Notes: generated by a model not told the origin, from the sequence alone. DNA of 63,129 bases from Methylorubrum aminovorans (GCF_022179725.1 NZ_BPRC01000024.1:1-63129); one strand, 5' to 3'; shown: positions 50,799-60,456, numbered from the stretch's first letter. A program made the numbers and translations.

Positions 50799-52496
50799 AT
50801 GCGCCTACTCAACAATTTGAATTTGGTCATAAAGTCGTTCTTGCCGATTTTGATCATCGTGGCTCTATCGAGTGGATCAATTTTTTATGCCTGCACGATT
50901 ATATTAGACAATACTGTTCAGATGAGGCAAATTGTTGATGTTCAAGCCAAAAGGCTTGAGAATGTTCTTTCGGTGAAAAACGATGTCGCTGAAGTTGCCA
51001 TTCTGACCCGCAACGCGATCATTGAAAATCGCCAGAAACAATTGGACGAATACAAGAAGCGATACGACAATGCGGTCAATTCGACCTTCAAGAATATTGA
51101 TCAGTTGGACGCTTTGGCCGATACCGCAGAGCGCCGCAAGGCCAATGACGAGATGCGGAAAACGGCTGCGGACCTGTTTTCCGTCAATGATCGCGTCCTT
51201 CAATTCGCACTTAGGAACGACAACGAAGCCGCCGGAAAGCTTCTGCTGACGGAAGCGGCCGTCTTCCGTGCCAAGCTGCGCGATGCCGTGCAGACGCGGG
51301 TCGATCGTTTGGGTGAGGAGCTTGCCGAGGCTCGGGACAGAGCGGATCAAGCCGCGAGCCGGTCGATCACCAATCTCGCCATCGCGTCCGTGCTGGGTAT
51401 TCTCGCAGCGCTCGGGCTTGCCACGGCCATCACCGTGCTCGGCATCACCCGGCCGCTGGCGAGTCTCGTCGCTGTGCTCCGGCGCATGGCGGACGGGGAT
51501 GTCGATGCGACGATCCGCGAGGCCGCGCGCGGCGACGAAATCGGTGCGGTCGGCCGCGCTGTCGATGGCATCAAGGCCATGGTTGCGCAGAAGGCGGCGG
51601 AGCAGGCCGAGATGCGGCGCATCGCCGACGAGGCTGCCGCCGCCGAGCGCCGCCGCACGATGATCCAACTCGCCGACGGCTTCGAGCGGGCGGTCGGCGG
51701 CATCGTCGGTCGGGTGTCCTCCTCGGCCACCGAGCTTCAGGCCACGGCCCAGCAGATGTCCATGACCGCCAATCAAACGGCGAACCAGTCGAGCACCGTC
51801 GCTGCGGCGGCGGAGGAGGCGGCGAGCAATGTCGGCACCGTGGCGGCCGCGGCGGAAGAACTCGGGGCATCCGTCCAGGAGATCGGACGGCAGGTTCAGG
51901 GTTCCTCCGGGCTCGCGCAAAACGCCGTCGCGGAGGCGGATCAGACCGGTCAGCTCGTGCGCGAATTGAGCCGCACCTCGGCCCGCATCGGCGACATGGT
52001 GAGCATGATCTCCAACATCGCCTCGCACACGAACCTGCTTGCCCTCAACGCCACGATCGAGGCCGCGCGCGCGGGCGAAGCCGGACGCGGTTTCGCGGTC
52101 GTCGCGACGGAGGTGAAGGAACTCGCCAGCCAGACCGCCCGCGCCACGGAGGAGATCGGCGGTCAGATCAGCGAGATCCAAAGCGTCACCGAACGCGCGG
52201 TCTCGGCCATTGGTTCGATCACCGGACGAATCGGGGAGATCAACACCGTCGCCGCGACCATCGCGGCCGCGGTCGAGCAGCAGGGCGCGGCCACGCAGGA
52301 GATCGTGCGCAACGTCTCCCAGGCCTCGATCGGGACGACCGAGGTGACGCGCAACGTCACGGGACTGGCGCAGGCCTCGGACGAGGCCGGCGCAGCGGCG
52401 AGCGAAGTGCTGGCGGCAGCGACCGAGCTGTCGCGCGAATCGGAGCATCTCACCAGCGAGGTCGACCGCTTCCTGGCCACCATCCGCGCGGCCTGA
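50799..52496 (+). CDS. Transmembrane methyl-accepting chemotaxis protein
   Basis: A 565-aa chemoreceptor. TM1 spans about 10-33, a four-helix-bundle-like periplasmic sensor follows (about 35-180), TM2 is about 190-212 (IASVLGILAALGLATAITVL), then HAMP (RPLASLVAVLRRMADGDVDA) and the signalling domain with LLALNATIEAARAGEAGRGF. The start ATG at 50799 has a GGAGCGG site; a GTG at 50784 is possible. The first about 500 bases are AT-rich, unlike the GC-rich remainder. It is the only plus-strand gene in the flagellar cluster and is followed by a strong terminator. Confidence 0.93.
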   Translation: MRLLNNLNLVIKSFLPILIIVALSSGSIFYACTIILDNTVQMRQIVDVQAKRLENVLSVKNDVAEVAILTRNAIIENRQKQLDEYKKRYDNAVNSTFKNIDQLDALADTAERRKANDEMRKTAADLFSVNDRVLQFALRNDNEAAGKLLLTEAAVFRAKLRDAVQTRVDRLGEELAEARDRADQAASRSITNLAIASVLGILAALGLATAITVLGITRPLASLVAVLRRMADGDVDATIREAARGDEIGAVGRAVDGIKAMVAQKAAEQAEMRRIADEAAAAERRRTMIQLADGFERAVGGIVGRVSSSATELQATAQQMSMTANQTANQSSTVAAAAEEAASNVGTVAAAAEELGASVQEIGRQVQGSSGLAQNAVAEADQTGQLVRELSRTSARIGDMVSMISNIASHTNLLALNATIEAARAGEAGRGFAVVATEVKELASQTARATEEIGGQISEIQSVTERAVSAIGSITGRIGEINTVAATIAAAVEQQGAATQEIVRNVSQASIGTTEVTRNVTGLAQASDEAGAAASEVLAAATELSRESEHLTSEVDRFLATIRAA

Positions 52497-52718
52497 TCCC
52501 GGCCCCACGAGGCGTATCCGATGGTCCGCGGGCGCGGAACGGCGATGCCGTCCCGCGCCCGAACAACCTGGCCGTCAGAGTGCAATCGCTGACAGCCGCC
52601 TGTTCACTGTTAACCGATGCATGGCAGGCCACCGCATCGCGTGCTGCCAACAGGCAACGCCGATGCTAAGATCCGATCGCTACAGCTTTTGTCCTTCCCC
52701 AGGTCGAGGCTCTCGCGA

Positions 52719-52771
52719 GGGACCGGGCGGTCAAGTCTCGACAGCTCCATCCGCCCGGTCCCGCCCTTTTT
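52719..52771 (+). terminator. Rho-independent terminator after chemoreceptor gene
   Basis: A perfect 12-bp stem, GGGACCGGGCGG with its complement, encloses a 20-base loop and is followed by GCCC and a run of five T. It lies in the 375-base non-coding stretch between the chemoreceptor stop and fliQ, the rest of which holds no recognisable feature. Confidence 0.85.
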
Positions 52772-52871
52772 CCCCCGATGACGGCCGGGCGCCGTCTCGC
52801 CGGCGGTTCGCACGATCTTCGCTGGCACGACCAGCGCCCTCGGACGAGAGCCGGTTCCGATTGGACGGAGT

Positions 52872-53138
52872 TCAGAAGCCCGTCGCGATCCGCCCGTAGG
52901 TCATCTCGGCGAATGCGTAGATCTGCGAGCCGACGAAGGTCCCGGTCACGAGCATGACCAGCAGGATCGCGACGATCTTCGGCACGAAGGTGAGGGTGAC
53001 CTCTTGGACCTGCGTCAGCGCCTGCAGCAGGGCGACCGCGATGCCGACCAGCATCGCCGCGCCGACGGAGGGCCCGGCGGCGACGAGCACCGTCCAGATC
53101 GCGGAGCGGACGAGTTCGAGGGCGTCGACCTCGTTCAT
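52872..53138 (-). CDS. fliQ: Flagellar export gate protein FliQ
   Basis: An 88-aa protein with two helices; VRSAIWTVLVAAGPSVGAAM and ALTQVQEVTLTFVPKIVAIL are the family motifs. It joins FliP and FliR in the gate. It is the last gene of the flgF-to-fliQ run and is 11 bases past flgD. fliP is not in this window. Confidence 0.95.
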   Translation of the reverse strand: MNEVDALELVRSAIWTVLVAAGPSVGAAMLVGIAVALLQALTQVQEVTLTFVPKIVAILLVMLVTGTFVGSQIYAFAEMTYGRIATGF

Positions 53139-53149
53139 GGAATGCGTGA

Positions 53150-53557
53150 CTAGCTGATGGAGATACCGGAGGCGAGCAGCATCTCGCGCCCGTCGGTGAG
53201 CTTGGCCATCAGGCCATCGCCGGTGACCCGCACCGACTGCACCGTGCCGGTCGTCAGGCCGTCCGCCGAGGTGAGCGTCCGCCCGATGATCGCGTCGGCT
53301 TGGTTCAGGAAGCTCGAGGTGAGCAGCGAATCGAGCTTCTGATTGGTCTTGGTGGCCTGCTCGACCTGCGAGAACGAGGCGAGCTGACCGACATATTCCG
53401 TCGAGTCCATCGGCTTCGTCGGGTCCTGGTTCTGAAGCTGCGCCATCAGCAGCTTCAGGAAGGTGTCGGCGTTCATCTTGGAAGCCACCGAGGTGGCCGC
53501 CTTCGCCGCGGCGGCCGTCGTGGCGCCGCTCGTCGTGCCGGTGTTGGTGACGTCCAC
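53150..53557 (-). CDS. flgD: Flagellar hook capping protein FlgD (short form)
   Basis: A 135-aa protein. FLKLLMAQLQNQDPTKPMDS and TEYVGQLASFSQVEQATKTN are the conserved N-terminal part of FlgD, which scaffolds hook assembly. It lacks the FlgD Ig and Tudor-like domains of the 230-aa enterobacterial protein, as is typical of Rhizobiales. It sits 3 bases after flbT and 11 bases before fliQ. Confidence 0.93.
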   Translation of the reverse strand: MDVTNTGTTSGATTAAAAKAATSVASKMNADTFLKLLMAQLQNQDPTKPMDSTEYVGQLASFSQVEQATKTNQKLDSLLTSSFLNQADAIIGRTLTSADGLTTGTVQSVRVTGDGLMAKLTDGREMLLASGISIS

Positions 53558-53560
53558 GGT

Positions 53561-54088
53561 TCAGGCCTTGTCGGAGGAGGGCGCCGGCCGGGCGCGCGTC
53601 GTAGGCCGGCGGCGGGGGCCGGACCGGTTGGGCGGAACGAGGGCGGCGGGTGGCACCTCGGGGAGAGGCCGGCCCGCGCCGAGCAGGTCGGCCTCCGCTG
53701 AATAGAGCCCTCGGATGAGCTTCAGCGCCTCGAAGGCGCGACCGGCCTCGACGAGGGCGTGCGCCGCCGCCAGCCCGTCGCGGATCGCCGGTTCGGTCGT
53801 GGCCGCGAGGATACCCTCCTCGATCCGGGCATAGAGCGCGCGGGCCGGACCAGCCTGGGCCGGCGCGATCAGCACGGTCTGCGCCGCGAAGTAGAGCTGG
53901 CGCAGGGGCGTCGTCGCTTCCTCCGCCTGGAGGACATGGCCCTCCAGCAGGAAGGTCGCGTCGTTCATCAGTTCGAGCGCGACCTTGCGGTCGACGCGCA
54001 CCACCGCGCCGTTGATGTAGACGCGCTCGCCCGCTTTCAGGCTCAGGTGCATGGTACGGGCGGCGGCCCGGCCGGTCTCGCGCGTCAT
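53561..54088 (-). CDS. flbT: Flagellin biosynthesis repressor FlbT
   Basis: A 175-aa protein. HLSLKAGERVYINGAVVRVD is the FlbT N-terminal motif; ALKLIRGLYSAEADLL follows. FlbT binds flagellin mRNA and represses its translation until the hook is built. It follows flaF by 10 bases. The ATG at 54088 has a GAGGAA ribosome site; an internal ATG at 54052 starts the conserved part. The basic Pro/Arg tail is unusual. Confidence 0.92.
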   Translation of the reverse strand: MTRETGRAAARTMHLSLKAGERVYINGAVVRVDRKVALELMNDATFLLEGHVLQAEEATTPLRQLYFAAQTVLIAPAQAGPARALYARIEEGILAATTEPAIRDGLAAAHALVEAGRAFEALKLIRGLYSAEADLLGAGRPLPEVPPAALVPPNRSGPRRRPTTRARPAPSSDKA

Positions 54089-54098
54089 GGCCCGTTCC

Positions 54099-54446
54099 TC
54101 ACTGCAATCCGTCGCGGATCGAGGTGTTGACCTCGATCAGGGCCGCGAGGCTGCGCTCCGGCGTGCTGAGCACTTCCCCGGCCTCGCGCATGTTCCACAA
54201 GCCGATGGCAACGAGATCGGCGCGAAGGGCCTCGGGCAAGGCGTTCTCGGCGTCGAGCAGGTCGGCAATCAGCACGTTCCAGAGATCCTGGATCGATCCG
54301 ACCGCGGCTGTCCGCTCCGGACCGGCGGCGCCGCGCGCCTCGGCCGAGCGCAGCAGGCCGAGCGCCCGGTCGAACGCCGCGCGCTCGCGCTCGCGGCCGA
54401 GATCGGGCGCGTCTTCCATGATCTCGGCATAGGATAGACGGTACAT
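54099..54446 (-). CDS. flaF: Flagellar regulator FlaF
   Basis: A 115-aa protein. The start SYAEIMEDAPDLGRERERAA and VEALGLWNMREAGEVL-like IGLWNMREAGEVLSTPER are FlaF motifs. FlaF works with FlbT in flagellin synthesis and secretion and is confined to Alphaproteobacteria. It is 43 bases after flgL and 10 before flbT. Confidence 0.92.
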   Translation of the reverse strand: MYRLSYAEIMEDAPDLGRERERAAFDRALGLLRSAEARGAAGPERTAAVGSIQDLWNVLIADLLDAENALPEALRADLVAIGLWNMREAGEVLSTPERSLAALIEVNTSIRDGLQ

Positions 54447-54489
54447 CGGGGCCTACGCTCCGTACTCGGTTCTTCAGAAAGGCGGTCGT

Positions 54490-55542
54490 TCAGGAGATGA
54501 AGTTGATCAGGCTGAGGCTGCGCAACTGCGCAGTCAGCCCGTAAGACATCTGCATCTGGGTCGTGATGGCATCGACCCGGGATTTGGCCTCCGCCGGATC
54601 GACGCTCTCCAGATCCCGGATCTGTCCGGTCAGAAGGGCGGTCTGCTTGGCCATGCGGGCATTCGCGTCCCCGATCTGGCTCTGCGCGCGTCCGAGATCG
54701 GCTCGCATCGTCGTCAGGCTCCGGGTGGCTTGGCCCAGCAGGTCCATGACCTTGCTCGTCGCCGCCTGCTGCGTGTCCGCCCGAAGATCGGACAGGCCAA
54801 GCCCGGCGGCGATGACGTAGGCCATGCCGAGCTGGCGGAACGGCTCGGCATTCGCGCTCACCGAGGTGGTGACGGTCTCGGTGAGCGAGATCTTGCTGTC
54901 GATCGTCCGGTTCGAGGCCGCCGACCACGTCCCGCTCCAGTTCGCCTGGGTGAACGTGTCGGCGAGCAGACCGTCGATGAAGCCCTCGATCTGGGTCGGC
55001 GTGATAGCGGAGGCCGCCGGGCTGCCCGGCGCGAAGGTGAAGAAGGCGGTGAAGGCCGCGTCCACCGCCTGCTTCGCGGCCGAGGGCGGGCTACCCTCGT
55101 AGGGGGTCAGTGGGGCGGTGCCGCTGTTCGTGCCGCCGAACACGAACTGACCGCCCGCGCTGGTGTTGAGCGCGCCCGCCAGGGCGGCGAGGCGGCTGCG
55201 GCCGGATTCGCCGGCGGTCTTCGCGCGCTGGTCGGCGGGCAGCGCCAAGAGTTCGTTGAGCGTCGCCTCGGCCGCGGTTTGAATTTCCTTGAGCGCGCTC
55301 TGCGAGGCTTCGAGCCGGGACGAGGCCGCCGCGTTGCTCTGCGTCAACGCCGCGAGCACGGCGCTCTGTCCGCGCAGGCCGAAGGCCCCGGCGACGCCGC
55401 CGCCCAGCGTCGCCCCGATATCGGCGAAGCGGCCGGTGGCGATCTCCTTGGTCGCGGTCGCGAGTTCGGACTGGAGACGCGACACGCCGGTGCGCGGCGC
55501 GTTCCAGAGGTTGAGGCTCGAGATGAAGCCGATCGTCATCAT
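54490..55542 (-). CDS. flgL: Flagellar hook-associated protein FlgL
   Basis: A 350-aa protein with flagellin-like N- and C-terminal helices: SRLQSELATATKEIATGRFA and the end TQMQMSYGLTAQLRSLSLIN. FlgL joins the filament to FlgK at the hook-filament junction. The middle is variable. It follows flgK by 7 bases. Start MMTIGFISSL; one of two adjacent ATGs is used. Confidence 0.9.
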   Translation of the reverse strand: MMTIGFISSLNLWNAPRTGVSRLQSELATATKEIATGRFADIGATLGGGVAGAFGLRGQSAVLAALTQSNAAASSRLEASQSALKEIQTAAEATLNELLALPADQRAKTAGESGRSRLAALAGALNTSAGGQFVFGGTNSGTAPLTPYEGSPPSAAKQAVDAAFTAFFTFAPGSPAASAITPTQIEGFIDGLLADTFTQANWSGTWSAASNRTIDSKISLTETVTTSVSANAEPFRQLGMAYVIAAGLGLSDLRADTQQAATSKVMDLLGQATRSLTTMRADLGRAQSQIGDANARMAKQTALLTGQIRDLESVDPAEAKSRVDAITTQMQMSYGLTAQLRSLSLINFIS

Positions 55543-55549
55543 CGCCGTA

Positions 55550-57019
55550 TCACCGCACCGCGTCGAGGAGGGTCTTGAGGAGGTCGTTGACGACCGTGAT
55601 GAGCTTGGCCGAGGCGCTGTAGGAGCGCTCCAGTTGCAGCGCGAGCGCGGTCTCGTCGTCGCCGTTCACGCCCGCTGCATTCGAGAGCGCCTCGTTGGCG
55701 CGGGCCAGCAGGGTCTTCTGATAGGAGGCGGCGGTCGCGGCGTCCTTGCGCTGCGCTTCGAGCCACCCCGCGGAGGAAGCGGCGAGTTCGGGCAGGCTGG
55801 AGGTCGTGCCGAGACCGAGCGCCGGATCGACGGGTCGCGATGCGGCGAGCGCCTCGACGAGATTGCGCAGGCGGCCGGCATAGGCCGCATCCCCGCCCGC
55901 TGCGGGGTCGGCATAGTCGCTCCCGTTCATGCCGCCGCTGCGCAGCAGAGTCGGGTCGCCGTTCCGGGCGGGATCCACCGCCGCGTTGATCGCGATCGTC
56001 GAGGCGAGGCCGATGCGACCGGCGGCGGTGGACGTGGGCAGGGCGGCGCTGCCGCCCGCGGTGAACAGCCCGGCCCGCGGGCCGCCGTCCGGCGCCACGG
56101 AGTCGCTCTCGGCGAAGGTGCCGATCAGGGCGCCGGCCAGCGCGTCGAGCTGCGCTTCGTAGCCCAGCGCCGCCCCGTCGCGGAGGCTCGCGAGCCCGGC
56201 GATCCGCCCGGACGTGAGCGGCATCGGCGAGCCGGCTCCGGTCACCGGCACGCCGTCGATGGTCACGGTGCCGCCGACGGTGCCGGCGGCGAAGGTGGAG
56301 GTGGGGGAGAACGCGACCGCGCGGGGGCCGCGCTCGAACAGGGTGACGCCGCCGTCGGTGTAGAGCGCCATGTCGCCGCCCTCGCGGTTCACGGCGGTGA
56401 CGCCGATCTCCTGCGAGAGCGCGGTGAGGATGCGGTCGCGGTCGTCGAGCGCGTCGGTGGCGTCACCCCCCAGGGCGGTCAGCTTGACGACGGCGCGGTT
56501 CGCGGTGTCGAACCGCCCGAGAAGGTCGTTGATGCGGGTCACCGAATTGGCGATGCCGGCATCGGCCTCCGCCCGCACGGCGTGGACCGTGTCGGCCGCC
56601 GCATTGAGGCCGCCGGCCAGCGCCTTGGCCGCCTCGACGGCGTCGCGGGCGAGCTGCGTGTTGTCGGGTTGGTTGGCGGCGGCCTGAAGAGCGGCCTGGA
56701 GGGCCGAGAGCCGCGCGGCCGGTGCGGTCGGGTCGTCCGTGTCGCCGATGGTCTGGGCGAGCTTCGTCAGGCCGGTCAGCAGCGCGTCGCCGCGGGCGGC
56801 GTCGGAGGAGGCGGTGAGGGTGCGGGCATAGAGCGCCGGATCACCGGCGCGGGTGATCGTGACGGTGGCCCCGCCCGCGCTGCCGGCGACCAGTGTCGCG
56901 ATCTTGCGCGAATAGCCGGGATCGTTCGCGCCCGCGACGTTGCGCGCGGACACCGCGATCTGGTTCGAATTCGCGAGCAGCGAGGCGCGCGCGGTGTTGA
57001 GCGCGAGGGTGAGACCCAT
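55550..57019 (-). CDS. flgK: Flagellar hook-associated protein FlgK
   Basis: A 489-aa protein. The N-terminus LALNTARASLLANSNQIAVS, then VSARNVAGANDPGYSRKIAT, the middle AGSPMPLTSGRIAGLASLRD, and the C-terminal EALSNAAGVNGDDETALALQ and ERSYSASAKLITVVNDLLKT are the D0/D1 ends that polymerise at the hook tip. It is in the flgE-flgK-flgL order common in Rhizobiales. Confidence 0.93.
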   Translation of the reverse strand: MGLTLALNTARASLLANSNQIAVSARNVAGANDPGYSRKIATLVAGSAGGATVTITRAGDPALYARTLTASSDAARGDALLTGLTKLAQTIGDTDDPTAPAARLSALQAALQAAANQPDNTQLARDAVEAAKALAGGLNAAADTVHAVRAEADAGIANSVTRINDLLGRFDTANRAVVKLTALGGDATDALDDRDRILTALSQEIGVTAVNREGGDMALYTDGGVTLFERGPRAVAFSPTSTFAAGTVGGTVTIDGVPVTGAGSPMPLTSGRIAGLASLRDGAALGYEAQLDALAGALIGTFAESDSVAPDGGPRAGLFTAGGSAALPTSTAAGRIGLASTIAINAAVDPARNGDPTLLRSGGMNGSDYADPAAGGDAAYAGRLRNLVEALAASRPVDPALGLGTTSSLPELAASSAGWLEAQRKDAATAASYQKTLLARANEALSNAAGVNGDDETALALQLERSYSASAKLITVVNDLLKTLLDAVR

Positions 57020-57097
57020 CGGTCGGTTCCTGGGACGCGGTACGAGACGGGGGCGCCGGTGTCGGGCCGGCCCCCCCGGAAGGCGGTGACGTTCCCG

Positions 57098-58309
57098 TCA
57101 GCGCTTCAGGTTCATCAGGGTTTCGAGCAACTCGTTACCGGTCATGAACACCTTGGAGTTGGCGGTGTAGACCGTCTGCGACTCGATCATCGTGGTCAGC
57201 TCGGTGCTGACGTCGACGTTGGATTGTTCGAGCGCCCCGGCCTTCATGATGCCGCGCCCGCCCTGGCCAGCGAAGCCGATCTGGATGTCGCCGGATTCCG
57301 CGCTCGTGGTGAAGACGTTGCCGGCCCGCGGCGTCAGGTTGTCGGGGCTCGCCACGTCCGCAAGCGGCACCTTGAAGGCGGCCTTGCGGGTGCCGTCGGA
57401 ATAGACCGCGTAGACGGTGCCGTCCTCGCCGAAGGCCGTGCCGCTCACGGCGGTCGGCGACGAGCCGTCGGCGGTGCCGGACAGGTTGTGATCGCCGGAG
57501 AGCTGCGTGAGGCCGCTCAGATTGACGGTGACGCTGCGCCCGTTCGGCACGGTCACGAGGGTCGATCCGCCACCGTTGACCTTGCCGTTGCCGTCGAAGG
57601 TCACCGTGGTGGATCCAACCGGGGGTGTCGGTGCCGCGGGGTTGATGAAGCTCACCGCCCAGGTGTTGGCGGTGGTCTTGGTCATCTGGACGTCGAGCGT
57701 CACCGGCTGACCGACATTGTCGTAGACCTTGAGCGAGTTCTTCTTCGAGTAGCCGAGGGCCCCGGTCGCGGTTGGATCGTAGACGGGGGTCTCGAAGGAG
57801 AGATTGCCGCTGATCGTGGCACTGGTGGAGGGACGCGCCTCCTGGCCCATCACGCTGACATTGACCGGCTTGAGGTCGGCCACGCCGTTCAGAACCGGGT
57901 TCGGCGTTCCGTTGGCGAGGCTGTAGCCCATCAGGGTGAAACCGCCGGCGTTGACGAGATTGCCGGTCTTGCCGTCGACCACGAAGTTGCCGGCCCGGGT
58001 CATGAAGGGCGCGCCGCCGGCATCGCTCACCACGAAGAAGCCGTTACCCTGGATCGCCAGATCCTTGTCGGAATTGGTCGAGGCGATGGGTCCGCCCTCG
58101 CTCACCGCGCGGCGCAGCGTGGTCTCGACCGCACCCGAGTTGTAGTTGCCGACATCACCGGAATCGAGCAGCAGCGACGAGAACTCGGCCGAGGTGCGCT
58201 TGTAACCGGTGGTGCTGGCGTTCTGGATGTTCTCGGCCACCGTCGAGATGCGGTTGGACTGAGCGTTCATCCCGGAGACGCCGGTGCGGAGCACGCCGAT
58301 GAGACTCAT
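57098..58309 (-). CDS. flgE: Flagellar hook protein FlgE
   Basis: A 403-aa hook subunit. The N-terminal SGMNAQSNRISTVAENIQNA and KRTSAEFSSLLLDSG, the NGFFVVSDAGG segment and the C-terminal ALEQSNVDVSTELTTMIESQ plus TANSKVFMTGNELLETLMNL are typical rod/hook motifs. The ATG at 58309 is the family start; the upstream frame is not conserved. Separated from fliI by 82 bases, so it may have its own promoter. Confidence 0.95.
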   Translation of the reverse strand: MSLIGVLRTGVSGMNAQSNRISTVAENIQNASTTGYKRTSAEFSSLLLDSGDVGNYNSGAVETTLRRAVSEGGPIASTNSDKDLAIQGNGFFVVSDAGGAPFMTRAGNFVVDGKTGNLVNAGGFTLMGYSLANGTPNPVLNGVADLKPVNVSVMGQEARPSTSATISGNLSFETPVYDPTATGALGYSKKNSLKVYDNVGQPVTLDVQMTKTTANTWAVSFINPAAPTPPVGSTTVTFDGNGKVNGGGSTLVTVPNGRSVTVNLSGLTQLSGDHNLSGTADGSSPTAVSGTAFGEDGTVYAVYSDGTRKAAFKVPLADVASPDNLTPRAGNVFTTSAESGDIQIGFAGQGGRGIMKAGALEQSNVDVSTELTTMIESQTVYTANSKVFMTGNELLETLMNLKR

Positions 58310-58391
58310 GCGGACACCTCGTTGACTTTCGAATTCTGGCGCAATGGACACGGTGTCGCTTGCGCGGGGCTGAAGGTTTTGCGGGGCTTGC

Positions 58392-59720
58392 TCATCCCCG
58401 CAGGGAATGGGCGAGTTCGAGGAAGGCGTCACGGCTCGGCGGCTGGCCCGGCTCCTGGCGCAAGGCCTCGTAGATCCGCGGCACGAGGCTCACGGCCTGA
58501 TCGAGATCGGGGTCGCTGCCGGCGCGATAGCCGCCCATCAGACGCAGGTCCCGCGTCTCCTCGAAGCGGGACATCATGCTTTTCAGCTTGCGCACCAACT
58601 CGCGCTGATCCCCGGTCCAGACCTCGCCCGAGAGGCGCGAGATCGAGCCGAGCAGGTCGATCGCCGGATAGCGGCCCTGCTCGGCGATGGCGCGGTCGAG
58701 CACCACATGGCCGTCGAGGGTGCCGCGGATCGAGTCGGCGACCGGATCGTTGTGGTCGTCGCCATCGACCAGCACCGAGAAGATGCCGGTGATGGTGCCG
58801 GTGCCCTCCGCGCCGGGGCCGGCGCGTTCAAGCAGGCGCGGCAGATCCGAGAACACGCTCGGCGGGTAGCCGCGGGCCACCGCGGGCTCCCCGGCGGCGA
58901 GCGCCACGTCGCGTGCGGCGTGGGCGTAGCGGGTCACGGAATCGACGATGAGCAGCACCGACTCGCCGCGATCGCGAAACGATTCGGCGACCGCCAGCGC
59001 CACCTTCGGCGCTTGCCGGCGCATCATCGGGCTCTCGTCGCCGGTCGAGACGACGATGACGGCGCGGTCTCGGGAAGCCGCGATCGGCCCTTCGAGGAAT
59101 TCGCGGACCTCGCGTCCACGCTCGCCCACCAGCGCCACGACCACGCTGTCGAAGCCTTGCGCACCCGCCAGCATCGCCAGCAGCGTCGACTTGCCGACGC
59201 CGGAGCCCGCGAAGATGCCGATGCGCTGCCCGGCGCAGAGCGGCGTGAACAGGTCGATCGCCCGCACACCTGTCGGCAGCGGCGTCTTCACCCGCGCGCG
59301 GGTCATCGCGGCGGGCGGGTCGGCATCGAGCGGAACGCTATCCGGCCCTTCCGCCAGGGGGCCGAGTCCATCGACCGGGCGGCCGAGCGCGTCGATCACG
59401 CGGCCCTTCCAGCGCGAATCCGGACGCAGCTGCGCCGGGCCGATGCGGTGGGCGAGGCTGCCGATGCCGGCCTCGATCCGGCTCTCGAACGGCTTCACCG
59501 TCGCGCCGGCCGCATCGATGCGCACGACTTCCCCAATCTGCACCCGGCCATCCGCGGAGAATCCGATGCGGTCGCCGAGCCGCACGAAGGCGGACACGCC
59601 CGCGACCCGCGCGGCACTGGCGGTCACCTCGCGCACGGGGCCGGCGACGCGCACCAGCGGCAGGTTGCGGCGCCCGGCCTCCATCGCCTGTTCCAGGCGC
59701 TCGATGGCGTTGAGGGTCAT
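58392..59720 (-). CDS. fliI: Flagellum-specific ATPase FliI
   Basis: A 442-aa ATPase of the F1-like family that energises export. Walker A is GIFAGSGVGKSTLLAMLAGA; Walker B is SVLLIVDSVTRYAHAARDVA; the downstream GEPAVARGYPPSVFSDLPRL is characteristic. Length normal. It starts 7 bases before the flgF end and is cotranscribed with it. Confidence 0.96.
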   Translation of the reverse strand: MTLNAIERLEQAMEAGRRNLPLVRVAGPVREVTASAARVAGVSAFVRLGDRIGFSADGRVQIGEVVRIDAAGATVKPFESRIEAGIGSLAHRIGPAQLRPDSRWKGRVIDALGRPVDGLGPLAEGPDSVPLDADPPAAMTRARVKTPLPTGVRAIDLFTPLCAGQRIGIFAGSGVGKSTLLAMLAGAQGFDSVVVALVGERGREVREFLEGPIAASRDRAVIVVSTGDESPMMRRQAPKVALAVAESFRDRGESVLLIVDSVTRYAHAARDVALAAGEPAVARGYPPSVFSDLPRLLERAGPGAEGTGTITGIFSVLVDGDDHNDPVADSIRGTLDGHVVLDRAIAEQGRYPAIDLLGSISRLSGEVWTGDQRELVRKLKSMMSRFEETRDLRLMGGYRAGSDPDLDQAVSLVPRIYEALRQEPGQPPSRDAFLELAHSLRG

Positions 59721-59727
59721 GGCCCGG

Positions 59728-60456
59728 CTAGCCCTGCGGACCCAGCGTCTTGACAGCGCTGGTCAGCGTGTTGTCGGCCTCCGAGGTCATCGTCGCCGCG
59801 CTCTCGAAGGCGCGCTGGATCGCGATGAGCTTGGTCATCTCCAGGATCGGATTGACGTTGGCGCCCTCGACGTAACCCTGCACGAGGCCGACCCGTGTGA
59901 AGTCCTGCACCGGCCGGCCGGGTAGGCTGGCGGCGACCGAATTCTGGCCCGAGCGCGTCAACCCCGCCTTCGGGTCGATGGTGAACAGGCCGAGGGCTCC
60001 GACCTGATTGAGGCCCTGGTGGATGCTGCCGTCGCGGCCGATCTTCGGCGGTCCGCCCTGAGGATCGAGCAGCAGGGGGCCGCCGCCCGGGTCGACCACG
60101 GGCAGGCCGCTCACCGTGCGCAACTGTCCGTTAGCGTCCATCGTCAGGCGGCCGTCGCGGGTGTAGAGCGTCTCGCCCTTAGGCCCCTTGACCCCGAGCC
60201 ACGCATCGCCCTGGACGGCGACGTCGAGGGCGGAATCGGTCTTGGTCGTCTGGCCGGCGGCCCGCGAGATCGTGTCCTTGCCGGGGCCGACGAAGGCGAC
60301 CTCACCCCGGTTCGAGCGGGCGAGCAGTTCCGAGAAGGTCACCTCCTCGGCCCGGAAGCCGACGGTGGCCATGTTGGCGACGTTGTTGGCGGTGGTCGTC
60401 AGGCGCTTCTCGAGGGCGATCTGGCTCGAAAGGGCGACGTAGAGGCTGCTCTGCAT
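59728..60456 (-). CDS. flgF: Flagellar basal-body rod protein FlgF
   Basis: A 242-aa rod subunit. The N-terminus LYVALSSQIALEKRLTTTAN and VGFRAEEVTFSELL, the middle DAWLGVKGPKGETLYTRDGR and the C-terminal YVEGANVNPILEMTKLIAIQ are FlgF/FlgG class; the short rod motif and total length fit FlgF. It lies 4 bases past the DUF1217 gene. Confidence 0.93.
   Translation of the reverse strand: MQSSLYVALSSQIALEKRLTTTANNVANMATVGFRAEEVTFSELLARSNRGEVAFVGPGKDTISRAAGQTTKTDSALDVAVQGDAWLGVKGPKGETLYTRDGRLTMDANGQLRTVSGLPVVDPGGGPLLLDPQGGPPKIGRDGSIHQGLNQVGALGLFTIDPKAGLTRSGQNSVAASLPGRPVQDFTRVGLVQGYVEGANVNPILEMTKLIAIQRAFESAATMTSEADNTLTSAVKTLGPQG

Noticed and set aside
55289..58792. Largest open frame of the window, 1167 codons on the plus strand
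   Set aside because: It is opposite flgK, flgL, flgE and fliI, whose protein families are clear; the plus-strand translation is Arg/Gly/Ala noise from GC-rich antisense.
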